Shown here: positions 46,030 to 56,100 of the stretch, piece by piece | Numbering within the stretch: the first letter of the stretch is position 1 | Layout of the letters: each line of letters starts with the position of its first letter | Origin: CAWCUK01 sp963798775 | GTDB taxonomy: Bacteria > Bacteroidota > Ignavibacteria > Ignavibacteriales > Ignavibacteriaceae | NCBI GenBank assembly: GCA_963798775.1 | Contig: CAWCUK010000003.1 | Coordinates: 248,001 to 312,000, forward strand | DNA: 64,000 nt | Reading direction: 5' to 3' | The notes under the pieces: model-generated | What the model was told of the DNA's origin: nothing | Database searches by the model: none | Seen by the model: only the letters and a program-made list of their open reading frames with translations | Made by a program: the position numbers and the translations under genes

Positions 46030-46398
46030 ATGAATAATCAAATTATTATTTGTGAAGATGATCTATTACTTGTTAAATCTTTAAAAACAAGATTAGAGAC
46101 CAACGGGTATAAAGTAATTAAGACTTTAAATTTTGCGGAAGATTTAATTTACTGGGTGATGAATTCTGAGCCGTCCCTAATATTAACCGATATTTCTTTA
46201 AGCGGAGATTTAGACGGAATAGAAGCAATTGCAAGAGTTATAGAAAAAAAGGTTGTCCCTTATATTTTTATAACCGGGTTTCCGGATTATAAAACAATTA
46301 TTAAGAGCTATAATTTAAAGCCAAATTCAATTTTTATAAAACCAATTGAACTTGAGCTAGTTGTAAATAATGTTAAAGAAATTTTGCCTATTGTATAA
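46030..46398 (+). CDS. Single-domain response regulator
   Basis: This 122-residue stand-alone receiver has the acidic pocket IIICEDD, phospho-acceptor Asp54 in LILTDISL, FITG with the conserved Thr, and a Lys-Pro pair (FIKPIE) at the end. It has no output domain. The next gene starts 15 bp later and may encode its partner. No kinase is adjacent; the island starting at 48797 is the nearest source. Confidence 0.88.
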   Translation: MNNQIIICEDDLLLVKSLKTRLETNGYKVIKTLNFAEDLIYWVMNSEPSLILTDISLSGDLDGIEAIARVIEKKVVPYIFITGFPDYKTIIKSYNLKPNSIFIKPIELELVVNNVKEILPIV

Positions 46399-46413
46399 AA
46401 TAACGGAGAAAAT

Positions 46414-46716
46414 ATGGTAACAGATAAAATTAATCCTAATGATGAATTAATCCGCCGTCTATTGAGGTGGATCGAAAATAAATACGCTGAAAAAATAGCT
46501 AATACAGTTAGTGCTTATATGTTTACCGATCAAATAATCGCTCAAGCCGAAAAATTTATTTCTACTCTTGATGAACAGAATAAGAAAAGATTAAACGCGA
46601 AAAAGATAATTGATGAGAGAAATACTTTTACCAGGCCGAAAGGATTTTATTTCTTGTTTCAAATTGTTGATTTAGCTATTGAAAGAAGAAAAAGAAATAA
46701 ATTAAAAGTAGCCTAA
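46414..46716 (+). CDS. Small unknown protein coupled to the receiver gene
   Basis: This 100-residue hydrophilic, mostly helical protein is not one I recognise. It has no signal peptide or membrane helix, and its C-terminus is very basic (ERRKRNKLKVA). GGAG lies 7 bp before the ATG. The short gap to the response regulator suggests one transcript and possibly a joint function. Confidence 0.7.
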   Translation: MVTDKINPNDELIRRLLRWIENKYAEKIANTVSAYMFTDQIIAQAEKFISTLDEQNKKRLNAKKIIDERNTFTRPKGFYFLFQIVDLAIERRKRNKLKVA

Positions 46717-46794
46717 ACAGTTTAGATGCTTAAACTAAACTCAAATATTTTGTTAGTTTTCATTAATGGAATTATATTCTTTTAAAATAGGAAA

Positions 46795-46828
46795 GGCTTT
46801 AGATTCATCTAAATATGTTTCTAAAGCC
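46795..46828. terminator. Probable bidirectional hairpin between convergent genes
   Basis: GGCTTTAGA (46795-46803) pairs with TCTAAAGCC (46820-46828) over a 16-nt loop, between the small unknown gene and convergent cysK. T-rich but interrupted tracts follow on both strands, so termination strength is uncertain. Confidence 0.5.
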
Positions 46829-46868
46829 GATTAACTATTTAATTTTTATAGATTATTAATGAATTAGA

Positions 46869-47780
46869 TTAAAATAATCCCTCAATTGAAAGATATCTTT
46901 CGCCGGTATCGTAGTTAAAAGTTAATATCTTTTTCCCGTTCGGAATATCCTTTAATTTTTTTGCCACCGCTGCCAGAGCGGCTCCTGTTGAAATTCCAAT
47001 AAACAAACCTTCTTCTTTTGCGGCTCTTTGAGCGTATTCAAAAGCTTCTTCTTTACTAACGGAAATTGTTCCGTCGAGCAGAGAAGTATCTAAATTTTTT
47101 GGAATAAATCCCGCTCCCAAACCTTGTAAAGGATGAGGTCCCGGTTTTCCACCCGCAATAACCGGCGAGCCTTCCGGTTCTACGGCAAAAACTTTAACAT
47201 CGGAAAAATTATTTTTTAATACTTTTGAAACACCCGTTATATGTCCGCCTGTGCCCACGCCCGTTATTAAATAATCAATGCCGTCAGGAAAATCTTGTAG
47301 AATTTCTTGAGCTGTATTTTTTTCGTGCGCTTCAATATTGGCGGGATTATCAAACTGCTGGGGCATCCATGCTTTTTCATTTTCTTTTACTATTTCTTCG
47401 GCTCTGTTTATCGCGCCGTTCATACCTTGTTCTTTGGGTGTAAGTTCAAATTTTGCTCCGTAAGCCGACATTAGTTTTCGTCTTTCTACAGACATTGATT
47501 CGGGCATTACTAAAATTAATTCATAACCTTTTACTGCCGCCACCATCGCTAAACCTATACCAGTATTGCCCGATGTAGGTTCTACAATAATACTTCCTTC
47601 TTTTAAAATCCCTTTTTTCTCGGCGTCTTCAATCATAGAAAGGGCTATCCTGTCTTTTATACTTCCGCCGGGATTTGCTTTCTCAAGTTTAATCCAAACT
47701 TCGTGGGAATCCCCAAAAAGTTTATTTATTTTTAAGTGCGGTGTATTGCCTATTGCCCCAAGTATGTTGTTGTATTTCAT
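46869..47780 (-). CDS. cysK: Cysteine synthase A (O-acetylserine sulfhydrylase)
   Basis: This PLP enzyme makes cysteine from O-acetylserine and sulfide. It has 303 residues, with PLP lysine Lys42 in GGSIKDR, the phosphate-binding PTSGNTGIGLAM, GVGTGGHITG and the C-terminal GISTGAALAA. AAGGAG lies upstream of the ATG, and the gene follows cysE by 9 bp, so both steps of cysteine synthesis are in one operon. CysE and CysK proteins usually also form a complex through the CysE C-terminal Ile, and the CysE here does end in Ile. Confidence 0.96.
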   Translation of the reverse strand: MKYNNILGAIGNTPHLKINKLFGDSHEVWIKLEKANPGGSIKDRIALSMIEDAEKKGILKEGSIIVEPTSGNTGIGLAMVAAVKGYELILVMPESMSVERRKLMSAYGAKFELTPKEQGMNGAINRAEEIVKENEKAWMPQQFDNPANIEAHEKNTAQEILQDFPDGIDYLITGVGTGGHITGVSKVLKNNFSDVKVFAVEPEGSPVIAGGKPGPHPLQGLGAGFIPKNLDTSLLDGTISVSKEEAFEYAQRAAKEEGLFIGISTGAALAAVAKKLKDIPNGKKILTFNYDTGERYLSIEGLF

Positions 47781-47789
47781 ATTTACTCC

Positions 47790-48647
47790 TTATATTATGA
47801 ATTCCATTGTATCAAAATAATTTTCATTCGGTTTTACTTTTACTTCAATTTTACTATAAACTACTGAGTTTGCCGGAATACTTTGTGTTACCCAAGCGTT
47901 TCCGCCTATTACACTTTTCTCTCCTATTACTGTATCTCCCCCTAAAATTACCGCTTGCGAATATATTATTACATCATTTTTAATTGTAGGATGTCTTTTT
48001 ATATGGCTTAATGATTTATCAACACTTAAAGCGCCTAAAGTAACCCCTTGATAAATTTTTACATTCTTCCCGATTTCTGTTGTTTCTCCTATTACAATCC
48101 CGGTTCCGTGGTCTATAAAGAAAGGGGAATCGATTTCCGCACCGGGATGAATATCAATTCCTGTAATTTGATGAGCGTGTTCCGTCAGCACTCTCGGTAT
48201 AATAGGAATATTTAATTTATACAGTTCATGTGCCATTCGATAAATTAATATTGCCATAAATCCCGGATAAGCTAATATTACTTCATCAATACTTTCGGAA
48301 GCGGGATCTCCTTTATAAATTGCTTCGGCGTCATTCCAAAGCATATCATGAACCGCGGGAATTTGTGTTATAAAAATTTTTGCCGCGTTAACGGCTTCGG
48401 TTTGGTTATTTTCATTTACAATCTTTAAAAGTGAAATTAGATTTCTCTCCAGCAGCTGCAGCTTTGCCACAACATCTTCTTTATTATAATAAAATTTACT
48501 TGAAAAGTGAGGGAAGAGAAAATCAATTAATTCATTTAAAAATTCTATCGATTCATTTTTTAGTGAAGCGCTGCAGTTGTGAATTTCTCGTTTACCTAAG
48601 AGTTTACTCGCGAAATTATAAAACTCTTTTTTACGGTCATCTTCCAT
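47790..48647 (-). CDS. cysE: Serine O-acetyltransferase (EpsC-like)
   Basis: This 285-residue enzyme transfers acetyl from acetyl-CoA to serine. An N-terminal helical domain (1-145) is followed by the left-handed beta-helix of hexapeptide repeats (about 170-265), with catalytic His in EHAHQITGIDIHPGA and FIDHGTGIVIGET. It ends FDTMEFII, and the terminal Ile matches the tail that docks into the CysK active site. It is first in the cysE-cysK operon and divergent from the signalling island. No riboswitch was seen in the 149-bp leader. Confidence 0.94.
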   Translation of the reverse strand: MEDDRKKEFYNFASKLLGKREIHNCSASLKNESIEFLNELIDFLFPHFSSKFYYNKEDVVAKLQLLERNLISLLKIVNENNQTEAVNAAKIFITQIPAVHDMLWNDAEAIYKGDPASESIDEVILAYPGFMAILIYRMAHELYKLNIPIIPRVLTEHAHQITGIDIHPGAEIDSPFFIDHGTGIVIGETTEIGKNVKIYQGVTLGALSVDKSLSHIKRHPTIKNDVIIYSQAVILGGDTVIGEKSVIGGNAWVTQSIPANSVVYSKIEVKVKPNENYFDTMEFII

Positions 48648-48796
48648 ATTTTTTTATTGCTCCGTCTACACTTTTTGAAACCATTAAAAATAACGCGAAA
48701 AAAGATTCTATCAACTATGCTTGATCTATGACACATTTATTATTGTTGCTTCTGCGTTTTAATATAAATAATTTAAAATTCTAAGGAGAATTTAAG

Positions 48797-50332
48797 TTGG
48801 AAAATATAATACTTCTCAAGGAATTGGTAAATAATTTACTTGTACCCGCTGCTATCTTTAAATTTTATAAAGAAGATAATGAAAACAAATTAAGATTTAT
48901 TCTTGAACATATTAATACCGCTGCGGCTGTTGACCGGGGATTAAAAGATATACAAGTAGAAAATATAGATTTAAAAAAACTTTTTCCTCAAGAAAAATAT
49001 CATAAACTTTATACTTTTTTAAATGAAATTATTGAAGAAAAAAAAGATGAAAAAAGTAAGCAATATCCCCCGTTATCCGTCGAAGAAATAATTATTAAAC
49101 TTAAAATAATTGATGATTACTTTTTTATTAATTGGACTGACAAAACTTCTTCTTTCGAAGCGGAAAATATTGTGCTGAAAAAAAATATAGACAACTTAGC
49201 GACTGCTTTGTCTAAAATGGAAGAATTAAAAGAATTTTATAAAGTATTAGGGGAAGCTGTTCCTTATGGAAGCTGGATGGCGGATGCCGAAGGCAAATTA
49301 TCATTCCTTAGTCCTTCTTTTTTGAAATTATTAAATATTTCGTTTAATGAAATTAATCTTGATGATTGGCCCTCAATTCTTGATAAAGAAAATGCCGTTC
49401 AAGTTGCTAAAACTTGGAAGGACGCGGTTAAAAATAAAAAACCTTTCAATGCCGATTTTGAAATCTACGATGAGTTTGGTGAATGCCATTTTGTATTAAG
49501 TACAGCGCATCCTGTTAAAAATGAAAATGATGAAATTTCTTATTGGGTCGGTTATCATTTGAAAAATGATGTTCGGAAATTAGAAGAAAATAAAGTAAAA
49601 AAACTGGTGAAGGAACTTGAACAATCCAATGAAGCACTGAAACAATTTGCGTATATCGCTTCGCACGACTTGCAGGAACCTCTTCGAATGGTTACAAGTT
49701 TTACTCAGCTTTTGGAAAAAAGATATAAAGATAAATTAGATAATGACGCACGGGAATTTATACATTATGCGGTTGACGGTGCGGAAAGAATGAAAAAATT
49801 AATAGATAGTCTTTTAAGTTATTCCCGGATTCTTTCAGCTGAAGAAATTTTAAAACCTGTTAATGTTAAAAAAGTTCTTACTAATATTATATCAGATCTG
49901 CAAATGCTGATTGAGGAAAATCATGCCGTAATTAAGTACGATAATGATTTACCTGTTTTGGAATCGGAAGAAAATTTATTTACACATGTTCTTCAAAATT
50001 TAATTACCAATGCAATAATTTATAAATCTGAAGTTCCGCCTATAATAAATGTTACAGCTGAAACCAAAGAGAATTATTGGTTGTTTTGTGTGGAAGATAA
50101 TGGAATTGGCATAGATGAAAGATATTTTGACCAGATATTTAAATTATTCAAACGTCTGCAGTCCAGGGATAAGCATCCCGGTGTAGGCATTGGTTTGGCT
50201 GTATGTAAAAGAGTTATTGAAAGATTCGGAGGTAATATTTGGTTAGAATCTGAAAAGGGAAAAGGCACAAAATTTTATTTTACTATTCCGAAAAAGAAAG
50301 TTGAAAATGAAAAGCAATATTCAAGTAGTTAA
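48797..50332 (+). CDS. PAS sensor histidine kinase, soluble
   Basis: This 511-residue cytoplasmic kinase has an N-terminal PAS-like segment (about 10-120) and a short coiled coil. A PAS domain follows (about 145-265, GSWMADAEGKLSFLSPSFLKLL), then HisKA with His290 in ASHDLQEPLRM (phytochrome-type H-box) and an ATPase domain ending at about 500. The start is TTG at 48797, supported by AAGGAG 8 bp upstream; no ATG gives the same reading with a binding site. It overlaps the next response regulator gene by 26 bp and probably phosphorylates it. Confidence 0.9.
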   Translation: MENIILLKELVNNLLVPAAIFKFYKEDNENKLRFILEHINTAAAVDRGLKDIQVENIDLKKLFPQEKYHKLYTFLNEIIEEKKDEKSKQYPPLSVEEIIIKLKIIDDYFFINWTDKTSSFEAENIVLKKNIDNLATALSKMEELKEFYKVLGEAVPYGSWMADAEGKLSFLSPSFLKLLNISFNEINLDDWPSILDKENAVQVAKTWKDAVKNKKPFNADFEIYDEFGECHFVLSTAHPVKNENDEISYWVGYHLKNDVRKLEENKVKKLVKELEQSNEALKQFAYIASHDLQEPLRMVTSFTQLLEKRYKDKLDNDAREFIHYAVDGAERMKKLIDSLLSYSRILSAEEILKPVNVKKVLTNIISDLQMLIEENHAVIKYDNDLPVLESEENLFTHVLQNLITNAIIYKSEVPPIINVTAETKENYWLFCVEDNGIGIDERYFDQIFKLFKRLQSRDKHPGVGIGLAVCKRVIERFGGNIWLESEKGKGTKFYFTIPKKKVENEKQYSSS

Positions 50333-50741
50333 AATTTTATTAGTTGAAGACAATCCGGGAGATGTAAGACTAGTCGAAGAATCATTAAAAGAAAATAGAT
50401 TTTTATCGGATTTAACTGTTATAAATGACGGAGAAAAAGCGTTAGCTTATCTAAAAAAGGAAGGCGAATTTGCTTCGGCTGAAAAACCGGATCTTATTCT
50501 TCTTGATTTAAATTTGCCTAAATTAGACGGTCGGGAATTACTTTCCCTTATAAAAAAAGATCAAAGTTTATCTGTAATTCCGATTGTTATTCTTACTTCT
50601 TCAACTGATGAAGAAGATATTTATGAAAGTTATAAATCGTATGCTAATTGTTTTATTACAAAACCTATAGACCTTGATAATTTTATAAAAGTAATTAAAT
50701 CAATTGAAAATTTTTGGTTAACAGTAGTAAAATTACCTTAA
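50307..50741 (+). CDS. Response regulator, receiver only (phytochrome-partner type)
   Basis: This 144-residue stand-alone receiver has LLVEDNPGDVRLVEE, phospho-acceptor Asp67 in LILLDLNLPKLDG, ILTSS and the CFITKPIDLDNF end. The GD-rich start and length are typical of Rcp1-like partners of phytochrome-type kinases. The ATG at 50307 is preferred to a TTG two codons upstream. It overlaps the kinase gene, pointing to coupled translation. The next gene starts 7 bp after its stop. Confidence 0.9.
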   Translation: MKSNIQVVKILLVEDNPGDVRLVEESLKENRFLSDLTVINDGEKALAYLKKEGEFASAEKPDLILLDLNLPKLDGRELLSLIKKDQSLSVIPIVILTSSTDEEDIYESYKSYANCFITKPIDLDNFIKVIKSIENFWLTVVKLP

Positions 50742-50748
50742 GAAAAAA

Positions 50749-52929
50749 ATGAAAATAAAAGAAAAGATAGATACTTGTTTCGTATTAATTATAGAAGACA
50801 ATCCCGGTGATATTCGTATAATTGAAGAATATTTAAAAGAAGCGGATGATAATGATTATGAAATTAAAAAAGCGGCTAATCTGAATGATGGCTTAAAATT
50901 ATTAAGCTTGAATTATTTTGATGTTTTAATTCTAGACCTTGGATTACCGGATAGTTCCGAATTAGAAACTTTATTTAGAATAAGAGAAATTGATAATGAA
51001 ATTGCCATTGTGGTTTTAACAATTATAAGTAATGAGGAAATAGGCCTTAAAGCAATTAAAAACGGTGCTCAGGATTTTCTTTCTAAAGAGCATATACAAA
51101 AAGTTACGCTACAAAAATCAATTAAATATGCTATTGAAAGAAAAAAATTAGAAAAGAAATTTGAGGATTCGCTTCATCTGTTTGAAGCGACTTTTGAACA
51201 AGCGGCCGTAGGAATGGCACATATTACACTTAATGGAGAAATAATTTTAGTAAATGAAAAATATTGCGATATACTCGGATATTCTAAACAAGAATTATTA
51301 AATAGTAATTTTTTAAATCTTATTCATCCGGATGAACAAATAAAAGTATTAGACAAATTACAAAAACTAAAATCCGGAGAACAAAAACAATTTCGGCATG
51401 AAAGCAGAATGATCTGTAAAGACGGAATGATATCTTGGGTATATTTAACTAGTTCCTTAATAACTAAAGCAAATAAAACCTCCCATTTATTTATTGTACT
51501 CGAGGATATTAATTATCGTAAAGGCACCGAATTACAGTTAAAACAGTTAATTAAAAACCATAAATCTTTAACATCCAACAGCCCGGACGCGATTATTAGA
51601 TACGATACAAATCTAAATTATTTGTATATAAATCCCGTTGCTGAAAAAATTTTAAAAGCGGATTATGATGAATTGGTTAATAAAAATTTTACTGAACTAC
51701 ATACGGCTGAAGAAAATGAAACTTGGCTTAATTGGTTCAAAGAAATTAAAAACAGCGGGAAAAAATTTCATTTTGATTCCAAAATAAAATTAGATGGTAA
51801 GGAAGAGCATTTTGAAACTATACTGGTTCCGGAATATGATGAAAATAATCATGTCAATTCAATTCTCTCTATTTCCAGGAATATTACGGAAAGAGTAAAT
51901 TCCAGAGAGGAAATTCAAAATCAAAAAAATCTTCTCGATCTTATTTTGGACGCAGTCCCGGTTGGTGTATGGATTTCCGATGAAGATGGAACTTTGATAT
52001 CAGTAAATAAAATGGGTAAAAAAATATGGGGTGGAGAAAAACTTATTTCGATTAATGAACTTGATGAATTTAAAGGCTGGTGGCCGGATTCCGGTAAAAG
52101 AATTAAAAAAGATGAATGGGCTTTATACAAAACTATAAAAACTCATGAAATATATCTTGATGAGTTAATAGACATTGAATGTTTTGACGGCACTAAAAAA
52201 AGAATATTAAATTCTGTTGTTCCGATTCTGGATAATAACGGAAAATTTTTAGGGGCGATAGTCGTAAATCAAGATATAACCAAAATTAAAAATGTGGAAG
52301 ATCAACTGAAACATTCTCTCGATGAAAAAGAGATGCTTATAAAGGAAACTCATCATCGAATAAAAAATAATTTGCAAATTGTTAACAGCATTTTAAATCT
52401 GCAGTCTTCTTACCTGGAAGATCCTAAATCCTTAGAAATTTTCAGGGAAAGCCAGAATAAAATCCGGTCTATTTCGCTGATTCACGAAAAATTATATAAT
52501 ACAGGTTCGGTTTCAAATATTGACGCGGAAAGTTATTTAGACGAATTAATAAAATTTATATTTTCAACATTTAGCACAAAAAAGGAACGAATTTCTCTTG
52601 AACTTGATATTGATCAAGTTAATATAAATTCTAGTATTGCCATCTATATAGGATTGATTGCTTCGGAACTTATTACTAATATTTTAAAATACGCTTTCCC
52701 GGAATTTAAAAAAGGGAAGATTGAAATAAGATTTAAAAAATTAAATGATAAAGAAATAAAATTTACTGTTAAAGATGATGGTATTGGTTTGCCGGCTGAT
52801 TTGAAACCTGAAGAAGCAAATTCATTCGGTTTTGAATTGGTCGCGTCTTTAACTTCACAATTATCCGGTACATTAGAAATAAAAGGGAAAAACGGTACTG
52901 AAATAAATATTGTGTTTCCTTCCGAATAA
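50749..52929 (+). CDS. Receiver-PAS histidine kinase, HisKA_2 type
   Basis: This 726-residue cytosolic protein has a receiver (1-130, Asp63 in LILDLGLPDS), three PAS domains (about 140-260, 268-385 and 395-515) and a HisKA_2/HWE-like kinase core. The core's H-box is ETHHRIKNNLQIV (His535/His536), and the ATPase part ends ELNIVFPSE-like. It is third in the kinase, receiver, hybrid cluster and could receive phosphate through its own receiver. The HisKA_2 core marks a different kinase family from the neighbours. No DNA-binding domain is present. Confidence 0.9.
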   Translation: MKIKEKIDTCFVLIIEDNPGDIRIIEEYLKEADDNDYEIKKAANLNDGLKLLSLNYFDVLILDLGLPDSSELETLFRIREIDNEIAIVVLTIISNEEIGLKAIKNGAQDFLSKEHIQKVTLQKSIKYAIERKKLEKKFEDSLHLFEATFEQAAVGMAHITLNGEIILVNEKYCDILGYSKQELLNSNFLNLIHPDEQIKVLDKLQKLKSGEQKQFRHESRMICKDGMISWVYLTSSLITKANKTSHLFIVLEDINYRKGTELQLKQLIKNHKSLTSNSPDAIIRYDTNLNYLYINPVAEKILKADYDELVNKNFTELHTAEENETWLNWFKEIKNSGKKFHFDSKIKLDGKEEHFETILVPEYDENNHVNSILSISRNITERVNSREEIQNQKNLLDLILDAVPVGVWISDEDGTLISVNKMGKKIWGGEKLISINELDEFKGWWPDSGKRIKKDEWALYKTIKTHEIYLDELIDIECFDGTKKRILNSVVPILDNNGKFLGAIVVNQDITKIKNVEDQLKHSLDEKEMLIKETHHRIKNNLQIVNSILNLQSSYLEDPKSLEIFRESQNKIRSISLIHEKLYNTGSVSNIDAESYLDELIKFIFSTFSTKKERISLELDIDQVNINSSIAIYIGLIASELITNILKYAFPEFKKGKIEIRFKKLNDKEIKFTVKDDGIGLPADLKPEEANSFGFELVASLTSQLSGTLEIKGKNGTEINIVFPSE

Positions 52930-53103
52930 ATTACTTTTTTACAATGTTAATACTTTTAGTTTATAATTAAATTTTTTAGTGGTTATGTTAAAAAAAATTT
53001 AGTTCATGCCTTAATTATTAATTAATTCTTTCGATAATAAGTTGAATAGTTGAACTCTGTTTTTTTATTTGAAGAACAGATTATTTTACAGTAAGAGAGA
53101 ATT

Positions 53104-53117
53104 CGGCAGTTCTGCCG
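53104..53117. promoter_or_regulatory. Palindrome CGGCAG-TT-CTGCCG just before the LOV kinase start
   Basis: A perfect 6-bp inverted repeat with a 2-bp centre ends 7 bp before the ATG at 53125, in an AT-rich 195-bp spacer otherwise without signals. As RNA it can form a 5-bp GC-rich hairpin over the ribosome-binding region; as DNA it could be an operator. No Shine-Dalgarno sequence is seen. Confidence 0.4.
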
Positions 53118-53124
53118 CAGTACA

Positions 53125-56100
53125 ATGAGTAGATTTAAGAATGAAAATTTAGGGCTGGAAAATAGTTCTAATATAAATGAATGGCTTTTCAACGGATCTT
53201 CAAATCCAATTTTTGTTTTAGAAATTAATACATTAAAATTTCTAAATGTAAATAAAGCAGCTGTAATTAAATATGGTTATCAAAAAAAAGAATTTTTAGA
53301 GAAAAAATGGACGGATATCTGTTCATGTTCTAAAAGTTATGAACTTCTTCCTCAAAAACTTCAAAATGTAAACTGCAAACATCTAACCAAAAGAAATGAA
53401 TTTCTGAACGTAATTTTTAATTCTTTCCCTTTCGAATATCAAGGGATTGAAGCTTTAGCATTAATGATTACGGACATGAGATTTGATAACGGCAGAAATA
53501 ACGGCCAAAATAATTTGCTGCTCTCGGATGATTCTCCTTTAAGTGAAAATATAAAACTTTTTAATGTTTTAGCTAGCATTAAAGAAGTAATTTTTCAAAC
53601 CGATTCTACTGGCAATTATACTTATCTTTCTCCAACTTGGCAAGAAATTACCGGCCATTCAGTAGAAGAAAGTTTATCAAAACATTTCCTGGAATTTATC
53701 CATCCTGCAGATATTGAAGAAAATAAAAGAAAATTTAAAGAACTTGTACACTCCGCTAAAGTAGTAAACAGACACGAAGTTAGATATCTGACCAAAGATA
53801 AAAAGCTTAAATGGATAAAAATTAATGTACAAGTTCACTTTGACAATGAAGGAAAAATATATAGCACAAGCGGAACCTTGATGGATATTACCGAGAGAAA
53901 AATTTTCGAAGAAACTCTGTTAGTTAGAAATAGAGCTTTAGATGCCGCAATGAACGGAATTTTAATCACTGATCCTAATTTGCCGGATAATCCGATTATT
54001 TACTGCAATGCCGCGTTCGAAAAAAATACCGGCTATTCTTCCGAAGAAGCTTTAGGAAGAAACTGTAGATTTTTACAAGGGCCGGAAACTTCAAAAGATT
54101 CCTTAAATGTAATTAGAAAAGCTATTAATGAAGGTGAAAGTTGTAATGCCGTTATTATTAATTATAAAAAAAGCGGATTAAAATTTTTTAATGAACTTTC
54201 CATTTCACCTGTAAAAGATTCAAATGGTAAATTAATTAATTTTATCGGAATACAAACCGATATAACGGAGCGGCTGAAGGACCAAATCGCTCTTCAAAAA
54301 AGTGAAGAAAAGTTTAGAAATGTGGTTGAAAAATCCGGCGACGGAATTATTATTTGCGATGAAGAAGGAAAAGTAATAGAGTGGAACAGAAAGCTTGAAG
54401 AAATTACACATCTTTCTGCCTCTTATGCTTTAGGTAAAAAAGTTTGGGAATTACGGTTAATTTTAGTTTCTAAAGAAAATCAAACCGCGGAGAACCTTCT
54501 AAATTTTAAAGAAGATATACAAAATATATTACAAACCGGCCGGTCTGAATTCGTAAAAAAGTATAAAGTTGTTACTCTGCATCTGGAAAATAAAATTCGC
54601 AAATATGTTCATGTTTTAATAATTACTATTAAAACAGAAAAAGGATTCATGCTGTGCTATATAATAAGAGATATTACCGATCAGAAAAAAGCTGAAGAAG
54701 AAATTAAAAAATTAAGCCGGGCGGTTGAAACAAGTCCTTCGGGAATTTTATTAGCCGATCTGGAAGGCAAAATTGTTTATATAAATCCTACTGTTCTTTC
54801 TATTGCGGGCTACAGCAGCGTTAATCAAATTATCGGTGAAAATATAATGGAACTAACAGATGAAGATGGCCGCCGGCAGCTTCAGTCTGTTATTATTCCT
54901 TCTCTTTTAAAAGGCGAAACATGGAAAGGAGAATTAAATGGAATAAAAGCTGATAAAACAATAATTCCTCTTGAAATGAGCTGCGCTTTTATAAACCATG
55001 AAGAACCGCAATATCTTTTATCAATGTTCAATGATATATCTGAGAGAAAAAAAACTGAATCCGCGTTAAAAGAAAGTGAAAAAAAATATAGAACTGTTGT
55101 TAATTCCGTTCATGATATAATTTTCCAAACGGATGTTGAAGGAAACTGGATTTTCTTAAACCCGGCATGGGAAGAAATAACAGGATTCTCTCTGCAAGAA
55201 AGTTTAGGCACCTTATTTTTAAATTACGTTCACCCGGATGACAGAGAAAAAAATATGAAATTATTTGAACCTGTCATCAATGGGAAAAAAGAATTTTGTA
55301 ATCATGTAATTCGTTATATAACAAAGGACGGCGGATTCAGATGGATAGAAGTTTTTGCCCGATTAACATTTGATAGTAATAATAATATTTCGGGAACTTC
55401 CGGTACTTTAAATGATGTTACTCAAAGAATAAAAGCCGAAGAAGAAATTAGAAACGCACTGGAGAAAGAAAAAGATTTAGGCGAACTGAAATCAAAATTT
55501 GTTTCTACAGTATCCCATGAATTTCGCACACCGCTTACTTCAATTATGGCTTCAAATGAATTGCTTCTTCGTTACTACTCAAAGTGGAGCGATGAGAAAA
55601 AAATTGAAACTATGAAGAGAATTGAAAAATCGGCCGGTTATATGAATGAGATGATAAACGAAGTACTTACTTTAAATCGGGCGGAATCGGGAAAACTTAT
55701 ATTCAATCCTGCTCAAACTGACCTGATACGGCTTTCGCATAATATTCTTGAAGAAATAAAACTAAACGCAAATGAATCTCATAAGTTTATAATAAATATT
55801 GATGAAGCCTGCGGCAGTATTTTTGGTGATGAAAAACTTCTTCGAAACATAATTACAAATCTTCTTTCAAATGCCGTAAAATATTCACCGGCCGGAGGTG
55901 AAATTTATTATACAATTTCTAAAAAAGAAAAAAGCATGGAACTAATTGTAAAAGATTTTGGTTTGGGAATAGATGAAGAAGATCAAAAGAAACTTTTTCA
56001 GCCGTTCTTCAGGGGAGCCAATATTAGTAATATTTCAGGTACTGGGCTCGGGCTTTCCATTCTTCAAAGGGCTGTTGATCTGCATAAAGGAAAAATTTCT

